Shown here piece by piece: positions 1 through 8,926 of a stretch of 54,859 bases of DNA (positions are counted from its first letter, which is position 1; each line of letters begins with the position of its first letter). The notes under the pieces are model-generated. The model did not search any database and had not been told where the DNA came from. It saw only the letters and a list, made by a program, of their open reading frames with translations. Where the stretch lies: positions 1 through 54,859 of the forward strand of contig JAUXWY010000139.1 in the NCBI GenBank assembly GCA_030681235.1, written 5' to 3'. The position numbers and the translations under genes were made by a program. The DNA is from Pirellulaceae bacterium. Lineage in GTDB: Bacteria; Planctomycetota; Planctomycetia; Pirellulales; Pirellulaceae.

Positions 1-147
1 CCGGCTGAAGCCGGTACACCAGCGCTTGCTAAAGAGATCTTTCACACTACCGCCGGCTGAAGCCGGTACACCAGCGCTTGCTAAAGAGATCTTTCACACT
101 ACCGCCGGCTAAAGCCGGTACACCAGCGCTTGCTGAATTGCCGTGAG
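1..147. repeat. 52-bp tandem repeat with palindromic core, nearly three copies
   Basis: Copies begin at 1, 53 and 105; the third diverges after about 30 bases. Each opens with a short perfect hairpin (CCGGCT, two-base spacer, AGCCGG) followed by a conserved tail. The third copy has a one-base change in the hairpin spacer. The array lies just past the hslU stop codon, and its left end is cut by the window, so more copies may exist. It could act as an RNA hairpin after the operon, but no T-run is present to call a terminator. Confidence 0.85.
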
Positions 148-154
148 TACGGAT

Positions 155-1603
155 CTAGAGGATAAACCGACTGAGGTCTTGATCCGCCAACAGATCCTTC
201 AACCGCGCGTCGACGTACGCGGCGTCGATCGTGGTTAAGCGACCTTGCAAATCGGGAGCGGTGAAACTGACTTCTTCCAAGATCCGTTCCAAGAGGGTGT
301 GAAGTCGACGGGCGCCGATGTTTTGGGTCGTTTGGTTCAACTGGAACGCGTTGCGAGCGATTTGACGAATGCCGTCCTCGGTGAACTCCAACTGCACGCC
401 TTCGGTTTCCAACAAAGCCGCGTATTGTCGAGTCAAGCTGCTGGAAGGTTCGGACAGAATCCGCACGTAGTCGTCTTCCACCAAATTGGACAGTTCGACA
501 CGAATAGGGAAGCGACCCTGCAATTCGGGCATCAAGTCACTGGGTTGATGTTTGTGAAAAGCGCCGGCCGCGACAAACAGGATGTGATCGGTCCGCACTT
601 GGCCGTAGCGAGTATTGACAATCGTGCCTTCCACCAAGGGCAACAAGTCGCGCTGGACACCTTGTCGCGACACATCCGCGCCCTTGCCTTCACTGGCGAC
701 CAGTTTGTCGATCTCGTCCAAGAAAATGACACCCAAATTTTCGGCCAACGCAATCGCTTGAGCGTTGACTTGGTCTTCATCCAAAAGTTTTTCGAACTCT
801 TGCTCGAACAGGACTTTGCGGGCTTCCTTGACCGAAGTCTTCTTCGTCTTGGATGACTTCGGCATGAACTTTTCCAACATCGACTGCATGTCGCGGTCCA
901 TGTGATCACCGCCCAAAGCTCCGAACATCATGGGACTCGACTTTTGCTCGATTCGAAACTCGACCACTCGCTCTTCCAATTGGCCGGCGCGCAGTTTGGA
1001 ATTCATTTTGGAACGCAGCTTCGTGTACGAGTCCGACTCGATCGACTTGGCGGACTCGCCGACCGACTCCGGGTCGGACTCGGACTCGTCAGCACCATTC
1101 GCATCCAGCATGTCGGCGGCTGAAACCGACTCGCTGCGCTGTGAGTGTGAGGAATGGGGATGCGGACCGCACAGCAGATCCAATAACCGTTCTTCACACC
1201 GCTGCTTGGCCGTGGCTTCGTTCTGGATTTGTAACTCTTTCTTGACCAACACGATGGCATTTTCGACCAATTCGCGAATCATGCTTTCGACGTCGCGCCC
1301 GTAGTAGCCGACCTCCGTGAATTTGGTCGCCTCCACTTTGATAAACGGAGCGCCGGTGATCTTGGCCAAGCGTCGAGCGATCTCGGTCTTGCCCACACCG
1401 GTGGGTCCAATCATCAGAATATTCTTGGGGTTGACTTCTTGTCGCAGTTCTTCATTCAATTGTTGTCGCCGCCAGCGATTGCGGACCGCGACGGCCACAC
1501 TGCGTTTGGCGGCAGCTTGGCCAATGATGTATTGGTCGAGCATTTGCACGATCCGAGCGGGAGTCAGATCGGCGGGAGCGGAGTGTGGAAGAGGATTCGT
1601 CAT
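155..1603 (-). CDS. hslU: HslU, ATPase subunit of the HslUV protease
   Basis: AAA+ unfoldase that feeds substrates into the HslV chamber in the cytoplasm. The 482-residue product starts with the family's TPARIVQMLDQYIIGQ segment. It has a Walker A GPTGVGKTE near residue 68, Walker B VIFLDEIDK near residue 293, and the typical C-terminal tail LSRFIL that docks in HslV. The inserted I domain (about residues 135-245) carries a long Ser/Glu/Asp-rich stretch, making the protein somewhat longer than the E. coli form. The ATG at 1603 follows the hslV stop by 14 bases, so the two subunits are co-transcribed. Family assignment is secure. Confidence 0.98.
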   Translation of the reverse strand: MTNPLPHSAPADLTPARIVQMLDQYIIGQAAAKRSVAVAVRNRWRRQQLNEELRQEVNPKNILMIGPTGVGKTEIARRLAKITGAPFIKVEATKFTEVGYYGRDVESMIRELVENAIVLVKKELQIQNEATAKQRCEERLLDLLCGPHPHSSHSQRSESVSAADMLDANGADESESDPESVGESAKSIESDSYTKLRSKMNSKLRAGQLEERVVEFRIEQKSSPMMFGALGGDHMDRDMQSMLEKFMPKSSKTKKTSVKEARKVLFEQEFEKLLDEDQVNAQAIALAENLGVIFLDEIDKLVASEGKGADVSRQGVQRDLLPLVEGTIVNTRYGQVRTDHILFVAAGAFHKHQPSDLMPELQGRFPIRVELSNLVEDDYVRILSEPSSSLTRQYAALLETEGVQLEFTEDGIRQIARNAFQLNQTTQNIGARRLHTLLERILEEVSFTAPDLQGRLTTIDAAYVDARLKDLLADQDLSRFIL

Positions 1604-1617
1604 GCGTTGGGTCTTCG

Positions 1618-2187
1618 CTAGGCTGGGTGGTTGGGTGTGGGGAGTGTTTCTACCACGACATTTTGATTGGTGTAGATATCGATCGAGCCCGCGATCTTCA
1701 GGCTATGCTCCACGATCTCACGAGGCGACAGAGAACTGTGCGCGACCAGGGCTCGAGCGGCGGCCAAGGCGTAGTTCCCACCCGACCCAATGGCGGCGAT
1801 TCCATCGGTCGGTTGGATCACATCACCGGTGCCGCTGATCAACAACACGTGCTGCCCATCGCTGGTGATCAGCATGGCTTGCAGTTGCCGTAGGGCACGG
1901 TCCATTCTCCATTGTTTGGCCAATTCGATGGCCGCGCGAGGTAAATTCTGAGGGAAGTCCCGCAGTCGTTCCTCGAACCGCTCCAACAAGGCAAAGGCAT
2001 CGGCACTGCTGCCGGCAAAACCGCAGAGGACTCGGCCATCCAACAGTTTGCGGATTTTCATGGCATCGGCCTTCATCACGGCGTCGCCCAACGTGACTTG
2101 GCCGTCGCCGCCAATCGCAACTTCGCCCTGCCCTTTGACACACAAAATGGTCGTGGCGTGAATTTCAAATTTGCGGGTTCCCGCCAT
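1618..2187 (-). CDS. hslV: HslV, peptidase subunit of the HslUV protease
   Basis: Threonine peptidase, proteasome-beta-like, forming the proteolytic chamber under HslU. I place the start at the ATG at 2187 (189 residues); the open frame continues upstream only into a shadow of the preceding gene. The N-terminus [17 protein letters not shown] has about 11 residues before the Thr that aligns with catalytic Thr1, so a short propeptide must be removed, as in several bacterial HslV proteins. The GGDGQVT and [12 protein letters not shown] motifs and the IYTNQN tail are all present. It sits 11 bases after the isochorismatase-fold gene and 14 bases before hslU. Confidence 0.97.
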   Translation of the reverse strand: MAGTRKFEIHATTILCVKGQGEVAIGGDGQVTLGDAVMKADAMKIRKLLDGRVLCGFAGSSADAFALLERFEERLRDFPQNLPRAAIELAKQWRMDRALRQLQAMLITSDGQHVLLISGTGDVIQPTDGIAAIGSGGNYALAAARALVAHSSLSPREIVEHSLKIAGSIDIYTNQNVVVETLPTPNHPA

Positions 2188-2198
2188 AAGGCACTTTC

Positions 2199-2780
2199 TC
2201 AAGGAGCTACGGTACGTGCCTTGACCCGGGCACTGATTTCTTTGAACTGCGGATGGCGACTGTCGCCACACCACTCGAACAACGCGGACTCGGTCGTGGT
2301 CAGGATCGCCCCGCTGATTTCCATGCGTTGCCACGCGATTCTTTGATCCAATTCGTGGCGTGATCCCGTCGCATCGACGACGACAAAACAATCGAACCCC
2401 ATGGCCAACAAATCCAACACCGTTTGCAAAACGCAGACGTGGGCCTCGATCCCCACGACCACAACTTGGCGGCGGCGTTGGGCATGCCATTGGCCAAAGA
2501 CCTCGTGACATTCGCGGCAACTGAACATGCGTTTCTCCAGCGCCGGTCGGGAAAGTCGTTCTGTCACGGCCGCGACGCTCGGACCCAGACCTGCCGGGTA
2601 TTGTTCCGTCGCGACGATCGGCACTTCGAATCGGCTCGCAGCGTCCATCAACAAGGCCACATTGTCCCGCACCGCTGAAGATCGTTGCACCAGCGGCAAT
2701 AGTTTTTCTTGGACATCGACGACCAACAAGGCGCTCGTTGAAGGATCCAGCAACAGCGGGCTACGACTCAGGTCAGACAT
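2199..2780 (-). CDS. Isochorismatase-fold cysteine hydrolase
   Basis: Small cytoplasmic hydrolase of 193 residues. The family triad is visible: Asp in [10 protein letters not shown] (near residue 22), Lys in LEKRMFSC (near 86) and Cys in EAHVCVLQT (near 115). Members act on amides such as nicotinamide, on isochorismate, or on unknown substrates. Nothing here fixes the substrate, although the EKLLPLV start resembles the YcaC/ribonuclease-named hydrolase group. The ATG at 2780 has GAAGGAA upstream. The gene lies between moaD and hslV in a tightly spaced run, which suggests co-transcription rather than a shared pathway. Confidence 0.88.
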   Translation of the reverse strand: MSDLSRSPLLLDPSTSALLVVDVQEKLLPLVQRSSAVRDNVALLMDAASRFEVPIVATEQYPAGLGPSVAAVTERLSRPALEKRMFSCRECHEVFGQWHAQRRRQVVVVGIEAHVCVLQTVLDLLAMGFDCFVVVDATGSRHELDQRIAWQRMEISGAILTTTESALFEWCGDSRHPQFKEISARVKARTVAP

Positions 2781-2822
2781 TAGAAAAAATTCCTTCGCAG
2801 CTACGGACTTGCTTCAGCGGCA

Positions 2823-3071
2823 CTAGCCGCCACTAAACGGTGGCAAGATCGCAATCTCATCATTCAGCCTCAGAGGCTGACTATCGGGCACAATCTCTTG
2901 GTTGATCGCCACTTGAGAAAACGGCAACAACGGCTCCAGCCCCGGATATTGCTCCAGTAAGTTCGCCCTCAAGTCTGCCACCGTTGGATCGACATTGGGA
3001 ACCGTGATCGTGATTTCGTCAAATCCGACGATTTCACGAACCATCGCGAAGAGTTTGATCGTCATCTTCAT
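2823..3071 (-). CDS. moaD: MoaD, small sulfur-carrier subunit of molybdopterin synthase
   Basis: Ubiquitin-like sulfur carrier of 82 residues for molybdenum cofactor synthesis. The beta-grasp pattern MTIKLFAMVREIVG, the AINQEIV segment and the obligatory C-terminal Gly-Gly (ILPPFSGG) are all present. The C-terminal glycine is thiocarboxylated and donates sulfur to precursor Z through MoaE. No moaE or other Mo-cofactor gene is in the window, so its partner must be elsewhere. It could also serve as a related ThiS/MoaD carrier, but length and motifs favour MoaD. The ATG at 3071 was chosen; a second ATG two codons in is possible. Confidence 0.85.
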   Translation of the reverse strand: MKMTIKLFAMVREIVGFDEITITVPNVDPTVADLRANLLEQYPGLEPLLPFSQVAINQEIVPDSQPLRLNDEIAILPPFSGG

Positions 3072-3128
3072 GTGTGGCGCCTTGGGAGGTCCTTGATTGC
3101 CATGTTTCCGATCGATCCGCCAACGGTG

Positions 3129-3539
3129 TCAGCCGCGGCTTCCATCGATCAGCCGGAAGCTGTTCGGTAGCAAGTCGGAAATCTTGTAGGATTGTTGCAC
3201 CGTCGGGTTGGTGGGATCCACACAATAAACGTCGATGTCCAAACCGAACTCGGCCAGGACTTGGCGGCAGGCGCCGCACGGGGCGGCCACGGGCGAGGCA
3301 GTCACCACGATTCGCAGCGGGGGGAACTTGAGCAGGTCGTACTTCGCTGCCGCTGCCCCAATCGCCATTCGCTCCGCACAGACGGTCAGTCCAAAGGACG
3401 CGTTCTCGACGTTGCAGCCGACAAAGATGTCTGGTTGACCTCGCAATTCCAAAGCCGCGCCGACCAAGAAACGCGAGTACGGCGCGTAGGCTCGTTGCCG
3501 AACTTGGCCGGCGGCTTCAATCAATCGCGCCAGCTCCAC
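3129..3539 (-). CDS. cdd: Cytidine deaminase
   Basis: Zinc enzyme that deaminates cytidine and deoxycytidine to uridines in pyrimidine salvage. The 136-residue protein has the homotetrameric short-form layout: YSRFLVGAAL, NVENASFGLTVCAER (first zinc Cys and catalytic Glu near residue 57) and PCGACRQVLAEF (two zinc Cys near residues 87-90). Translation starts at a GTG at 3539, only three bases after the stop codon of the membrane protein. Its AAGGAG ribosome site lies inside the end of that upstream gene, so the two are translationally coupled. Confidence 0.96.
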   Translation of the reverse strand: MELARLIEAAGQVRQRAYAPYSRFLVGAALELRGQPDIFVGCNVENASFGLTVCAERMAIGAAAAKYDLLKFPPLRIVVTASPVAAPCGACRQVLAEFGLDIDVYCVDPTNPTVQQSYKISDLLPNSFRLIDGSRG

Positions 3540-3542
3540 CGT

Positions 3543-4361
3543 CTACTCCTTCTTAAGTTTTTCTGCTTTTGCGACTTTCTGCATGTGTCGATAACGCCGC
3601 TCCAGAAAGATCACCAAGACCAAGCAAAACGCCACGCCGGACAACTTCAACCACCAAGCGTCCTTGTCGATGTACTTCTCGAATTGTCCCGCCAGCAGAT
3701 ACATCAGACCGTTGCCCAACAAACTACCGACGCCAATCGCAGCAAATGTTACAAATCGGCCCAAGCCCATCAGGTTTCCAAAGATCGAACCGCCCACACT
3801 TCCCGTCGACGAGGTCGGAAACATCACAAAGACGATCAACACCAGAACCGAGGCCCGTTTGACCCAAGGTCGATCGTTGACCAAGGCCTGTGTGTCACCG
3901 ATCAAGTCGGCAGCTTTCGGGCCGAAAAAGGGAATCCGAAACATGAACCCCAAGTGAAACGCCAAAAACCCCGCGACAACGAGGTCCAAGTACATGACCA
4001 ACAGGAACAGCTCCAACGAACTGATCTGGGCCAATTCTTGATACATCTGGTACCAAAACGAGCCCTCCTCAGCCGGAGGAGGAACGCTCCCCGCCGATTG
4101 TCCGAACAAGATCACAAAACGCCCTAAAACCAAGACTGTCGCGATGGCAGCGATGACGAACTTGTAGGCCGAATAAGGACCCTGAATCAGCGCGATGAAC
4201 ACGACCACGACCACCGTTAAGGCAATCGGCAGCAACAGGGTAAAAAACCAAAACACCCGGGAAAAATCCCATATTTTCCGTTCGAAGTGTTCGAACGACT
4301 CGATCACGGCTCGCCCCGATTCCGTCTGTGGCGCTCGTGCCGAATTTTCCTGAACTTCCAT
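3543..4361 (-). CDS. Small multidrug-export-family / DedA-like membrane protein
   Basis: Polytopic inner-membrane protein of 272 residues from the preferred ATG at 4361; a GTG at 4424 would add 21 residues. About five or six hydrophobic segments are visible. The segment VFVMFPTSSTGSVGG followed by GNLMGLGRF resembles the re-entrant loop typical of the so-called small multidrug export family, which is related to DedA/SNARE-associated proteins. Transport activity of this family is poorly proven, so I infer only a membrane location. The charged, lysine-rich C-terminus ends three bases before cdd, and the gene heads the minus-strand run ending in hslU. Confidence 0.65.
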   Translation of the reverse strand: MEVQENSARAPQTESGRAVIESFEHFERKIWDFSRVFWFFTLLLPIALTVVVVVFIALIQGPYSAYKFVIAAIATVLVLGRFVILFGQSAGSVPPPAEEGSFWYQMYQELAQISSLELFLLVMYLDLVVAGFLAFHLGFMFRIPFFGPKAADLIGDTQALVNDRPWVKRASVLVLIVFVMFPTSSTGSVGGSIFGNLMGLGRFVTFAAIGVGSLLGNGLMYLLAGQFEKYIDKDAWWLKLSGVAFCLVLVIFLERRYRHMQKVAKAEKLKKE

Positions 4362-4550
4362 ACAGGCAAGTCTTTTCGTTAAATAATGGGGACGGCCTTG
4401 CGGCAACCCCTTTGTAGCAGCCACAACGCAGGATCGAATTGAATTCTATTCGAGAGAAAATGTCTAGTGGACCGCTTGAATCGCGCCAGCAAACTCGACC
4501 AAAATAGCTCGCGACATTCTGACAATTTTCCACAACCGGAAGTAGAAACC

Positions 4551-4579
4551 CTTTCTGCCGCCCGCCCGCGACCTATAAT
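4551..4579 (+). promoter_or_regulatory. Possible promoter for the secreted protein gene at 4647
   Basis: A perfect TATAAT hexamer sits at 4574-4579, 68 bases before the chosen ATG. The hexamer 17 bases further upstream, CTTTCT at 4551-4556, is a poor -35 match. The block lies in the divergent gap between the membrane protein (start 4361) and this gene. The call rests on the -10 box alone. Confidence 0.35.
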
Positions 4580-4646
4580 GAACGCAGGGCGTCTGCGAGA
4601 TCCGGCACGAATTCGCGGGCCCACCGGACGGAGATTCACGCGTCTT

Positions 4647-5942
4647 ATGATCAAGCTTTGCAGTTCGATTTTGCTCGGAACACTATTTGTCCTCCATACT
4701 TCAATGGTTCGAGACGTCGTGGCTCAAGATGCCACGACGACAGTTCGCAGCGACCAGGTTCTGCTGCACTCCGGCCAAACGCTGTACGGGAGCATCACGC
4801 AGTCTCGAATTGGACCCCGGAATGATGAAGAATTAGAACTGGTCCTGGATGACGGCAGCAAACTGATTCTCCACCGCGACCTGTATCAGTCCTGGAAACC
4901 CGAATCGGCCGCCCTGCCAGAATATCGCGAGCGATTAGAAAAGGCGGTCCGGACCGTGGACAGCCAATGGGAACTGGCCCAGTGGTGCAAAGAAAACAAT
5001 CTCAAACCCCAAGCCGACACACACGCGCGCCTCGTCGTCGAACTGGATCCCGAGCACGAACCGGCCCGCCGCGCCTTGAACCACCAACGAATCCGCGGTC
5101 GCTGGCAGGACCCCGAAGTGGAAAAAAAGAGAGAGGGCAGAATCAAGGTCAAGACCGAGTGGGTACTGCCTGAGATTGTCGACATCAAAAATGCGATGGC
5201 GGCCTATAACGAAAAGCAACTTGCCTGGAAGAAGGATTTGACATTGCTTTTCAAACAGGCACTTGGCACCGGCTCTAAGGCCGGAGAAGCTACCAACAAA
5301 ATTCGCAACGTTCGTGACCCTGAAGCCGTCGAGACTCTGGTCGCTCGACTGGTGGAAACCAAGCCCGTCCCTTCCATTCGCGAGCGCTCCGTGATCGTCG
5401 AAGTGCTATGCGAAATCCCAACGCACAGTTCCACGATGGCACTATTGGATTATTACATGAACAATCGCGATGACGGCGAAGGTCGTGACCGCGCGATTCA
5501 GGCAATCGCGAAACGACCCGCCCATCAACCTCAAGTCGCTCGGCGTTTGGTGCAAGACTTGGATGTTGACAAGAGCGGCGACCGCGAGAAACTAACCAAC
5601 CGAACGGTCGCTCTGGACAACCATTTGCGATTGGAGCGAGCCGCCACCGCGCTGCGGGTGATCAACGCCAGCGTCGGGATTGAGGCGCTGATTGTCTCGA
5701 TCCAAGTTCCCTACACGATCAAGGTCAAGGTTCGAGAAAACGCGGCCCTCAGCGGCGGCAACGTGCAAGGCGGCGGCGGAACGCGAGAAATCACGGACAC
5801 CTTCGTGTTGGAAAATCTATCGGCCGTGGAAACTCTGGAAAAATTCACAGGGCAAAAGTTTGGCAAGAACCAAGACGCCTGGCTGAAATGGTGGATCGCA
5901 GAGAACACTCCGCAATACCTCAATCTCCGCCGTGATCGGTAG
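4647..5942 (+). CDS. Secreted protein of unknown function
   Basis: I do not recognise this gene. From the ATG at 4647 the product has 431 residues and starts with a clear signal peptide (MIKLCSSILLGTLFVLHTSM, cleavage probably near VVAQ). An upstream in-frame start at 4467 would put 60 non-hydrophobic residues in front of it and is unlikely. The mature protein begins with a beta-rich stretch, then a charged region around residues 90-180. A helical region with HEAT/TPR-like character follows (DPEAVETLVARL; ALLDYYMNNRDDGEG). The C-terminus carries LEKFTGQKFGKNQDAWLKWW, which resembles the tail of HEAT-type planctomycete proteins that score gene-wide damage or repeats. Function is unknown. Confidence 0.8.
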   Translation: MIKLCSSILLGTLFVLHTSMVRDVVAQDATTTVRSDQVLLHSGQTLYGSITQSRIGPRNDEELELVLDDGSKLILHRDLYQSWKPESAALPEYRERLEKAVRTVDSQWELAQWCKENNLKPQADTHARLVVELDPEHEPARRALNHQRIRGRWQDPEVEKKREGRIKVKTEWVLPEIVDIKNAMAAYNEKQLAWKKDLTLLFKQALGTGSKAGEATNKIRNVRDPEAVETLVARLVETKPVPSIRERSVIVEVLCEIPTHSSTMALLDYYMNNRDDGEGRDRAIQAIAKRPAHQPQVARRLVQDLDVDKSGDREKLTNRTVALDNHLRLERAATALRVINASVGIEALIVSIQVPYTIKVKVRENAALSGGNVQGGGGTREITDTFVLENLSAVETLEKFTGQKFGKNQDAWLKWWIAENTPQYLNLRRDR

Positions 5943-5946
5943 TCAA

Positions 5947-6078
5947 AACCGTTCACGACCAGAGCAAGCGGCGTTGGTTAACCGCGTGGCCAGAGCAGTT
6001 TTGGCGAGTTCCAACTTGGCGAAAAAAACAGTTGCCGCTGTCAACATTGCGGCGGCCCGCGTTTGCGCGTGAACGGTT
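5947..6078. repeat. Widely spaced 11-bp inverted repeat between convergent genes
   Basis: AACCGTTCACG at 5947-5957 is matched by its reverse complement at 6068-6078. The pair spans most of the 170-base gap between two convergent genes (secreted protein and glyA). It could fold as a bidirectional termination structure, but the 110-base loop is long and there is no T-run. Nothing else is evident in the gap. Confidence 0.4.
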
Positions 6079-6112
6079 ACCAGTCGTCTGGCCGAACCAA
6101 GCAGTGTCCGAT

Positions 6113-7387
6113 TCAACCGCAACTCTTGCTGAGCGAATCCAGGGGCACTCGATCCGCCGGCACAGTGAACTGTCCCGCTAAGGCGATCACGTCGCGACGA
6201 ACTTCTTCCAACTTGTCCGCGTTATCGTGATGCCGCAGCGCTTGCAAGATCCAATCGGCGATGGTCTTCATCTCGTCCGAGCCCATGCCACGGGTCGTAA
6301 GCGCTGGGGTGCCAATGCGAATCCCGCTGGGGTCGACCGGGCGGCGCTGATCAAACGGAATCATGTTCATGTTGACGGTAATGCCGCAGTGATCCAAGGT
6401 CGACTCGGCGATCTTGCCACCGATCCCCAACGGAGTCACATCGACTAACAACAGATGGTTGTCCGTGCCACCGCTGACAATTTTTAGGCCGCCACTTTGC
6501 AAGGCTTCGGCCAACGTCTTGGCATTGGCCACAACTTGGGTTTGATAATGGATGAAGTCTGGGCCAAGTGCTTCACGGAAGCAAACGGCTTTGCCCGCGA
6601 TCACGTGCATCAAGGGACCGCCTTGCATGCCCGGGAACACGCTTCGATTGAGCAGCTTTTCATCTTCCGAGCTGCACAGAATCAATCCACCGCGAGGACC
6701 GCGCAAGGTCTTGTGCGTGGTCGTGGTCACAAAGTCAGCCACGCCGACCGGATTGTGATGCAAACCGGCCGCCACCAAACCGGCATAGTGGGCCATGTCC
6801 ACCATCAACTTCGCCCCCACGCCGCGCGCGATTTCGGCAAACCGATCGTGTGGGATCTCACGTGGATAAGCACTAGCGCCGGCGACAATCAGCTTGGGCC
6901 GATGCTCGGCGGCCAATCGTGCGACTTGATCGAAGTCGATCCGCGAATCCTGTGGGCTCACTCCGTAATGGACGAAGTTGTACAGTTGTCCCGAAGAATT
7001 CAGTTTCATGCCGTGCGTCAAATGCCCGCCATGAGCCAGATCCAGACCCAAGACCGTATCACCGGGCTTGAGTAGGGTCATGTAAACGGCTTGGTTGGCC
7101 TGGGAGCCCGAATGCGGTTGCACGTTGGCATGAGCGGCACCGAACAATGCTTTGGCTCGGTCGATCGCCAACTGTTCGACGGTGTCCACGTGTTCGCAAC
7201 CACCATAATAACGCTTGCCGGGGTACCCTTCGGCGTACTTGTTGGTCAACACGCTCCCAACCGCTTCCATCACCGCCGCGCTGGTGTAGTTTTCGCTGGC
7301 GATCATTTCGAAGCCTTCGCGTTGTCGCCGAGCTTCGGCGACAATGGCTTGGGCGAGGGCCGGATCTTCGTGGGCCAAGATACTCAT
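6113..7387 (-). CDS. glyA: Serine hydroxymethyltransferase
   Basis: Cytoplasmic PLP enzyme that interconverts serine and glycine and charges tetrahydrofolate with a one-carbon unit. The 424-residue length is normal. Visible motifs include [11 protein letters not shown] near residue 27, [15 protein letters not shown] near residue 55, and the PLP-lysine segment [14 protein letters not shown] near residue 225. The C-terminal [18 protein letters not shown] is also typical. The ATG at 7387 has AAGGAA about 10 bases upstream. It is followed upstream by the methyltransferase gene with a gap of 56 bases, so a two-gene transcript is possible. No glycine-cleavage genes are nearby. Confidence 0.98.
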   Translation of the reverse strand: MSILAHEDPALAQAIVAEARRQREGFEMIASENYTSAAVMEAVGSVLTNKYAEGYPGKRYYGGCEHVDTVEQLAIDRAKALFGAAHANVQPHSGSQANQAVYMTLLKPGDTVLGLDLAHGGHLTHGMKLNSSGQLYNFVHYGVSPQDSRIDFDQVARLAAEHRPKLIVAGASAYPREIPHDRFAEIARGVGAKLMVDMAHYAGLVAAGLHHNPVGVADFVTTTTHKTLRGPRGGLILCSSEDEKLLNRSVFPGMQGGPLMHVIAGKAVCFREALGPDFIHYQTQVVANAKTLAEALQSGGLKIVSGGTDNHLLLVDVTPLGIGGKIAESTLDHCGITVNMNMIPFDQRRPVDPSGIRIGTPALTTRGMGSDEMKTIADWILQALRHHDNADKLEEVRRDVIALAGQFTVPADRVPLDSLSKSCG

Positions 7388-7443
7388 GATGGTCGGTTCC
7401 TTGTGCGTGGGTCCCGGAAGTTCAATATTCCAAGTCGTGTAGG

Positions 7444-8382
7444 TTATTCGATGCGGCGCAGGACAAAGACGACGTCTTCGGTTTGGTCATCCAACGCCAT
7501 CGGTGTTTGAATGTCGTAAGCAAAGTCAAATACGGACGCGATTTCCCAACGGGGCTCGCTGGCGATCAGGCCCAACACTTGCTTCACATTGTAGGTCAAG
7601 AAATTGAACTGGTCCTCGAGAATTTCGCGACCGTTCGGCTTGGTGACCTCGTACTTCATGCCGTAAGCCTCCAAGCGCTGGGCCGGCATGCGATCCACCA
7701 GCCACATCTGGCTGCGGATCTTGAGGTTGCCGCGACTGGCGGTCCAAGTCTCCTCGACAACTTTCGCTTCAGTCAAGGGCGTCAAGTGCAGTCCCAAGAC
7801 GTACAATCCGCCGGGCGCCACCGCGTCAGCCATCACACGCATGTGAGCTTCGGCCAACTCCGGTTTTTCCAGGTGGCGAAAGCTGTTGATTGTGTTGAAC
7901 GCCGCGTCGACCGGTTTCTTGAGTTTGAAGTTGCACATGTCGCCGACAAACGCCGATACCGGAAAACCGTACTTCTCCAGCCTGCGATTGCAGAAGTCGA
8001 TCGCTTTTTCGTTCAAGTCATTGCCGGAAATCTGATAACCCAGTTTCGCAAACCGGACCATCAGCCGCCCGGTCCCACACGCCGGCTCAAACAGCTTCTT
8101 GATTTTGCGATCGGCAAAACACGCGAAACAGTCTTGCAAGAAGTCCAGTTCCGCCTGGCAGTCGGAACCAAAGATCAAGTCATAGTATTTCGGATAATCG
8201 TAAATATGCCCCGGCAACCGAACTGTTTTGGGCTTCTTCTTGGCCACTGCGGTCGCTGTCTTTGCGACCGATTTCTTTGCGGCGATATTCTTCACGCTCC
8301 CTTTTTTGGAGCCGGTTGCTTTGGAGCCAGATTTCTTCAAGGGATTCTCAATTTTTAGCACGAAGGAAGGTGCCCCGCCCAA
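7444..8382 (-). CDS. Class I SAM-dependent methyltransferase with Lys-rich N-terminal tail
   Basis: The 312-residue product has a Rossmann methyltransferase core. The SAM-binding glycine motif is [19 protein letters not shown] (near residue 100), followed by the acidic residue in [11 protein letters not shown] and the NTINSFRHL post-motif. The first 55 residues are Lys/Ala/Ser-rich ([19 protein letters not shown]), resembling a histone-H1-like or DNA/RNA-binding tail, and precede [11 protein letters not shown], where the enzyme domain begins. The start is uncertain: a TTG at 8382 gives the longest frame, and GTG or TTG codons at about 8361 and 8340 are alternatives. The substrate is not evident. 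Confidence 0.82.
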   Translation of the reverse strand: MGGAPSFVLKIENPLKKSGSKATGSKKGSVKNIAAKKSVAKTATAVAKKKPKTVRLPGHIYDYPKYYDLIFGSDCQAELDFLQDCFACFADRKIKKLFEPACGTGRLMVRFAKLGYQISGNDLNEKAIDFCNRRLEKYGFPVSAFVGDMCNFKLKKPVDAAFNTINSFRHLEKPELAEAHMRVMADAVAPGGLYVLGLHLTPLTEAKVVEETWTASRGNLKIRSQMWLVDRMPAQRLEAYGMKYEVTKPNGREILEDQFNFLTYNVKQVLGLIASEPRWEIASVFDFAYDIQTPMALDDQTEDVVFVLRRIE

Positions 8383-8681
8383 GGACTGCCCGAGTCCGTC
8401 GCGGGCGTTGCCTATGTTAAATGCCCCACGAATTTTCGTAAATGAGCCCTGAGGGTCGCGAGCCTCCGGAGCTGCGAATCCCTGTGCGGCTCGGCCAACG
8501 ACCTACATGGGAACGATACCAGCCGCGTCCAGCGCCAACGGGGCACCACCAATTTCTTTCCAAGAGATGCTCGGGGAAGACGCAGATTCTCGAAACGCGG
8601 GACAGCCGTCGAACCGGAAGGCTTCATCAATGATTTCTAATGGTTATCGGACGCGAACCGTTGCCGGTCTACATTACATAG
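8383..8681. other. Gap upstream of the methyltransferase gene, no gene recognised
   Basis: Short open frames occur on both strands, but none carries a recognisable motif or a ribosome site. The stretch lies immediately before the oxidoreductase fragment and may be the decayed 5' part of that gene; I could not match it in any frame. Confidence 0.4.
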
Positions 8682-8915
8682 TTCGGGGCGTCCGTTCAGC
8701 GTTGGCAACATTTGCGAACCTGCGAGATCCCGCACGCCCTGCCCCCGCAAGATTCGATCGATCCTCCTTCGGCGCGACCGCGATTTGCGATTGATCCCAG
8801 CGGAGTGATCGTCTGTGGCGACTCGCACGATATCGCTTCGATCCAAGGCGCGATGCGCAGCGGCCGCGAAGCTGCCGAATTTATCCTCACCGAACGCCCC
8901 CGAAGCTTGACATAA
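8682..8915 (+). pseudogene. C-terminal remnant of a FAD-dependent amine-oxidase-like oxidoreductase
   Basis: After an in-frame TAG at 8679, the frame reads VQRWQHLRTCEIPHALP and then GVIVCGDSHDIASIQGAMRSG followed by REAAEFIL. This matches the C-terminal end of renalase-like/amine-oxidase flavoproteins, where a W-x-x-x-x-P segment precedes the GD...S..GA..SGR.AA motif that contacts FAD. The N-terminal dinucleotide-binding GxGxxG half is absent from the window, so the product cannot bind FAD as a complete fold. I call it a gene relic. The TAA at 8913-8915 ends 11 bases before the convergent haem-protein gene. Confidence 0.6.
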
Positions 8916-8926
8916 GACTCGTTTGG

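Noticed and set aside
1-147. CRISPR array
   Set aside because: Copies follow each other with no variable spacers, and no cas gene is nearby. It is a simple tandem repeat.
3192-4127. Long plus-strand frame opposite cdd and the membrane protein
   Set aside because: It is the antisense shadow of two clear genes and reads as His/Gln/Arg-rich nonsense.
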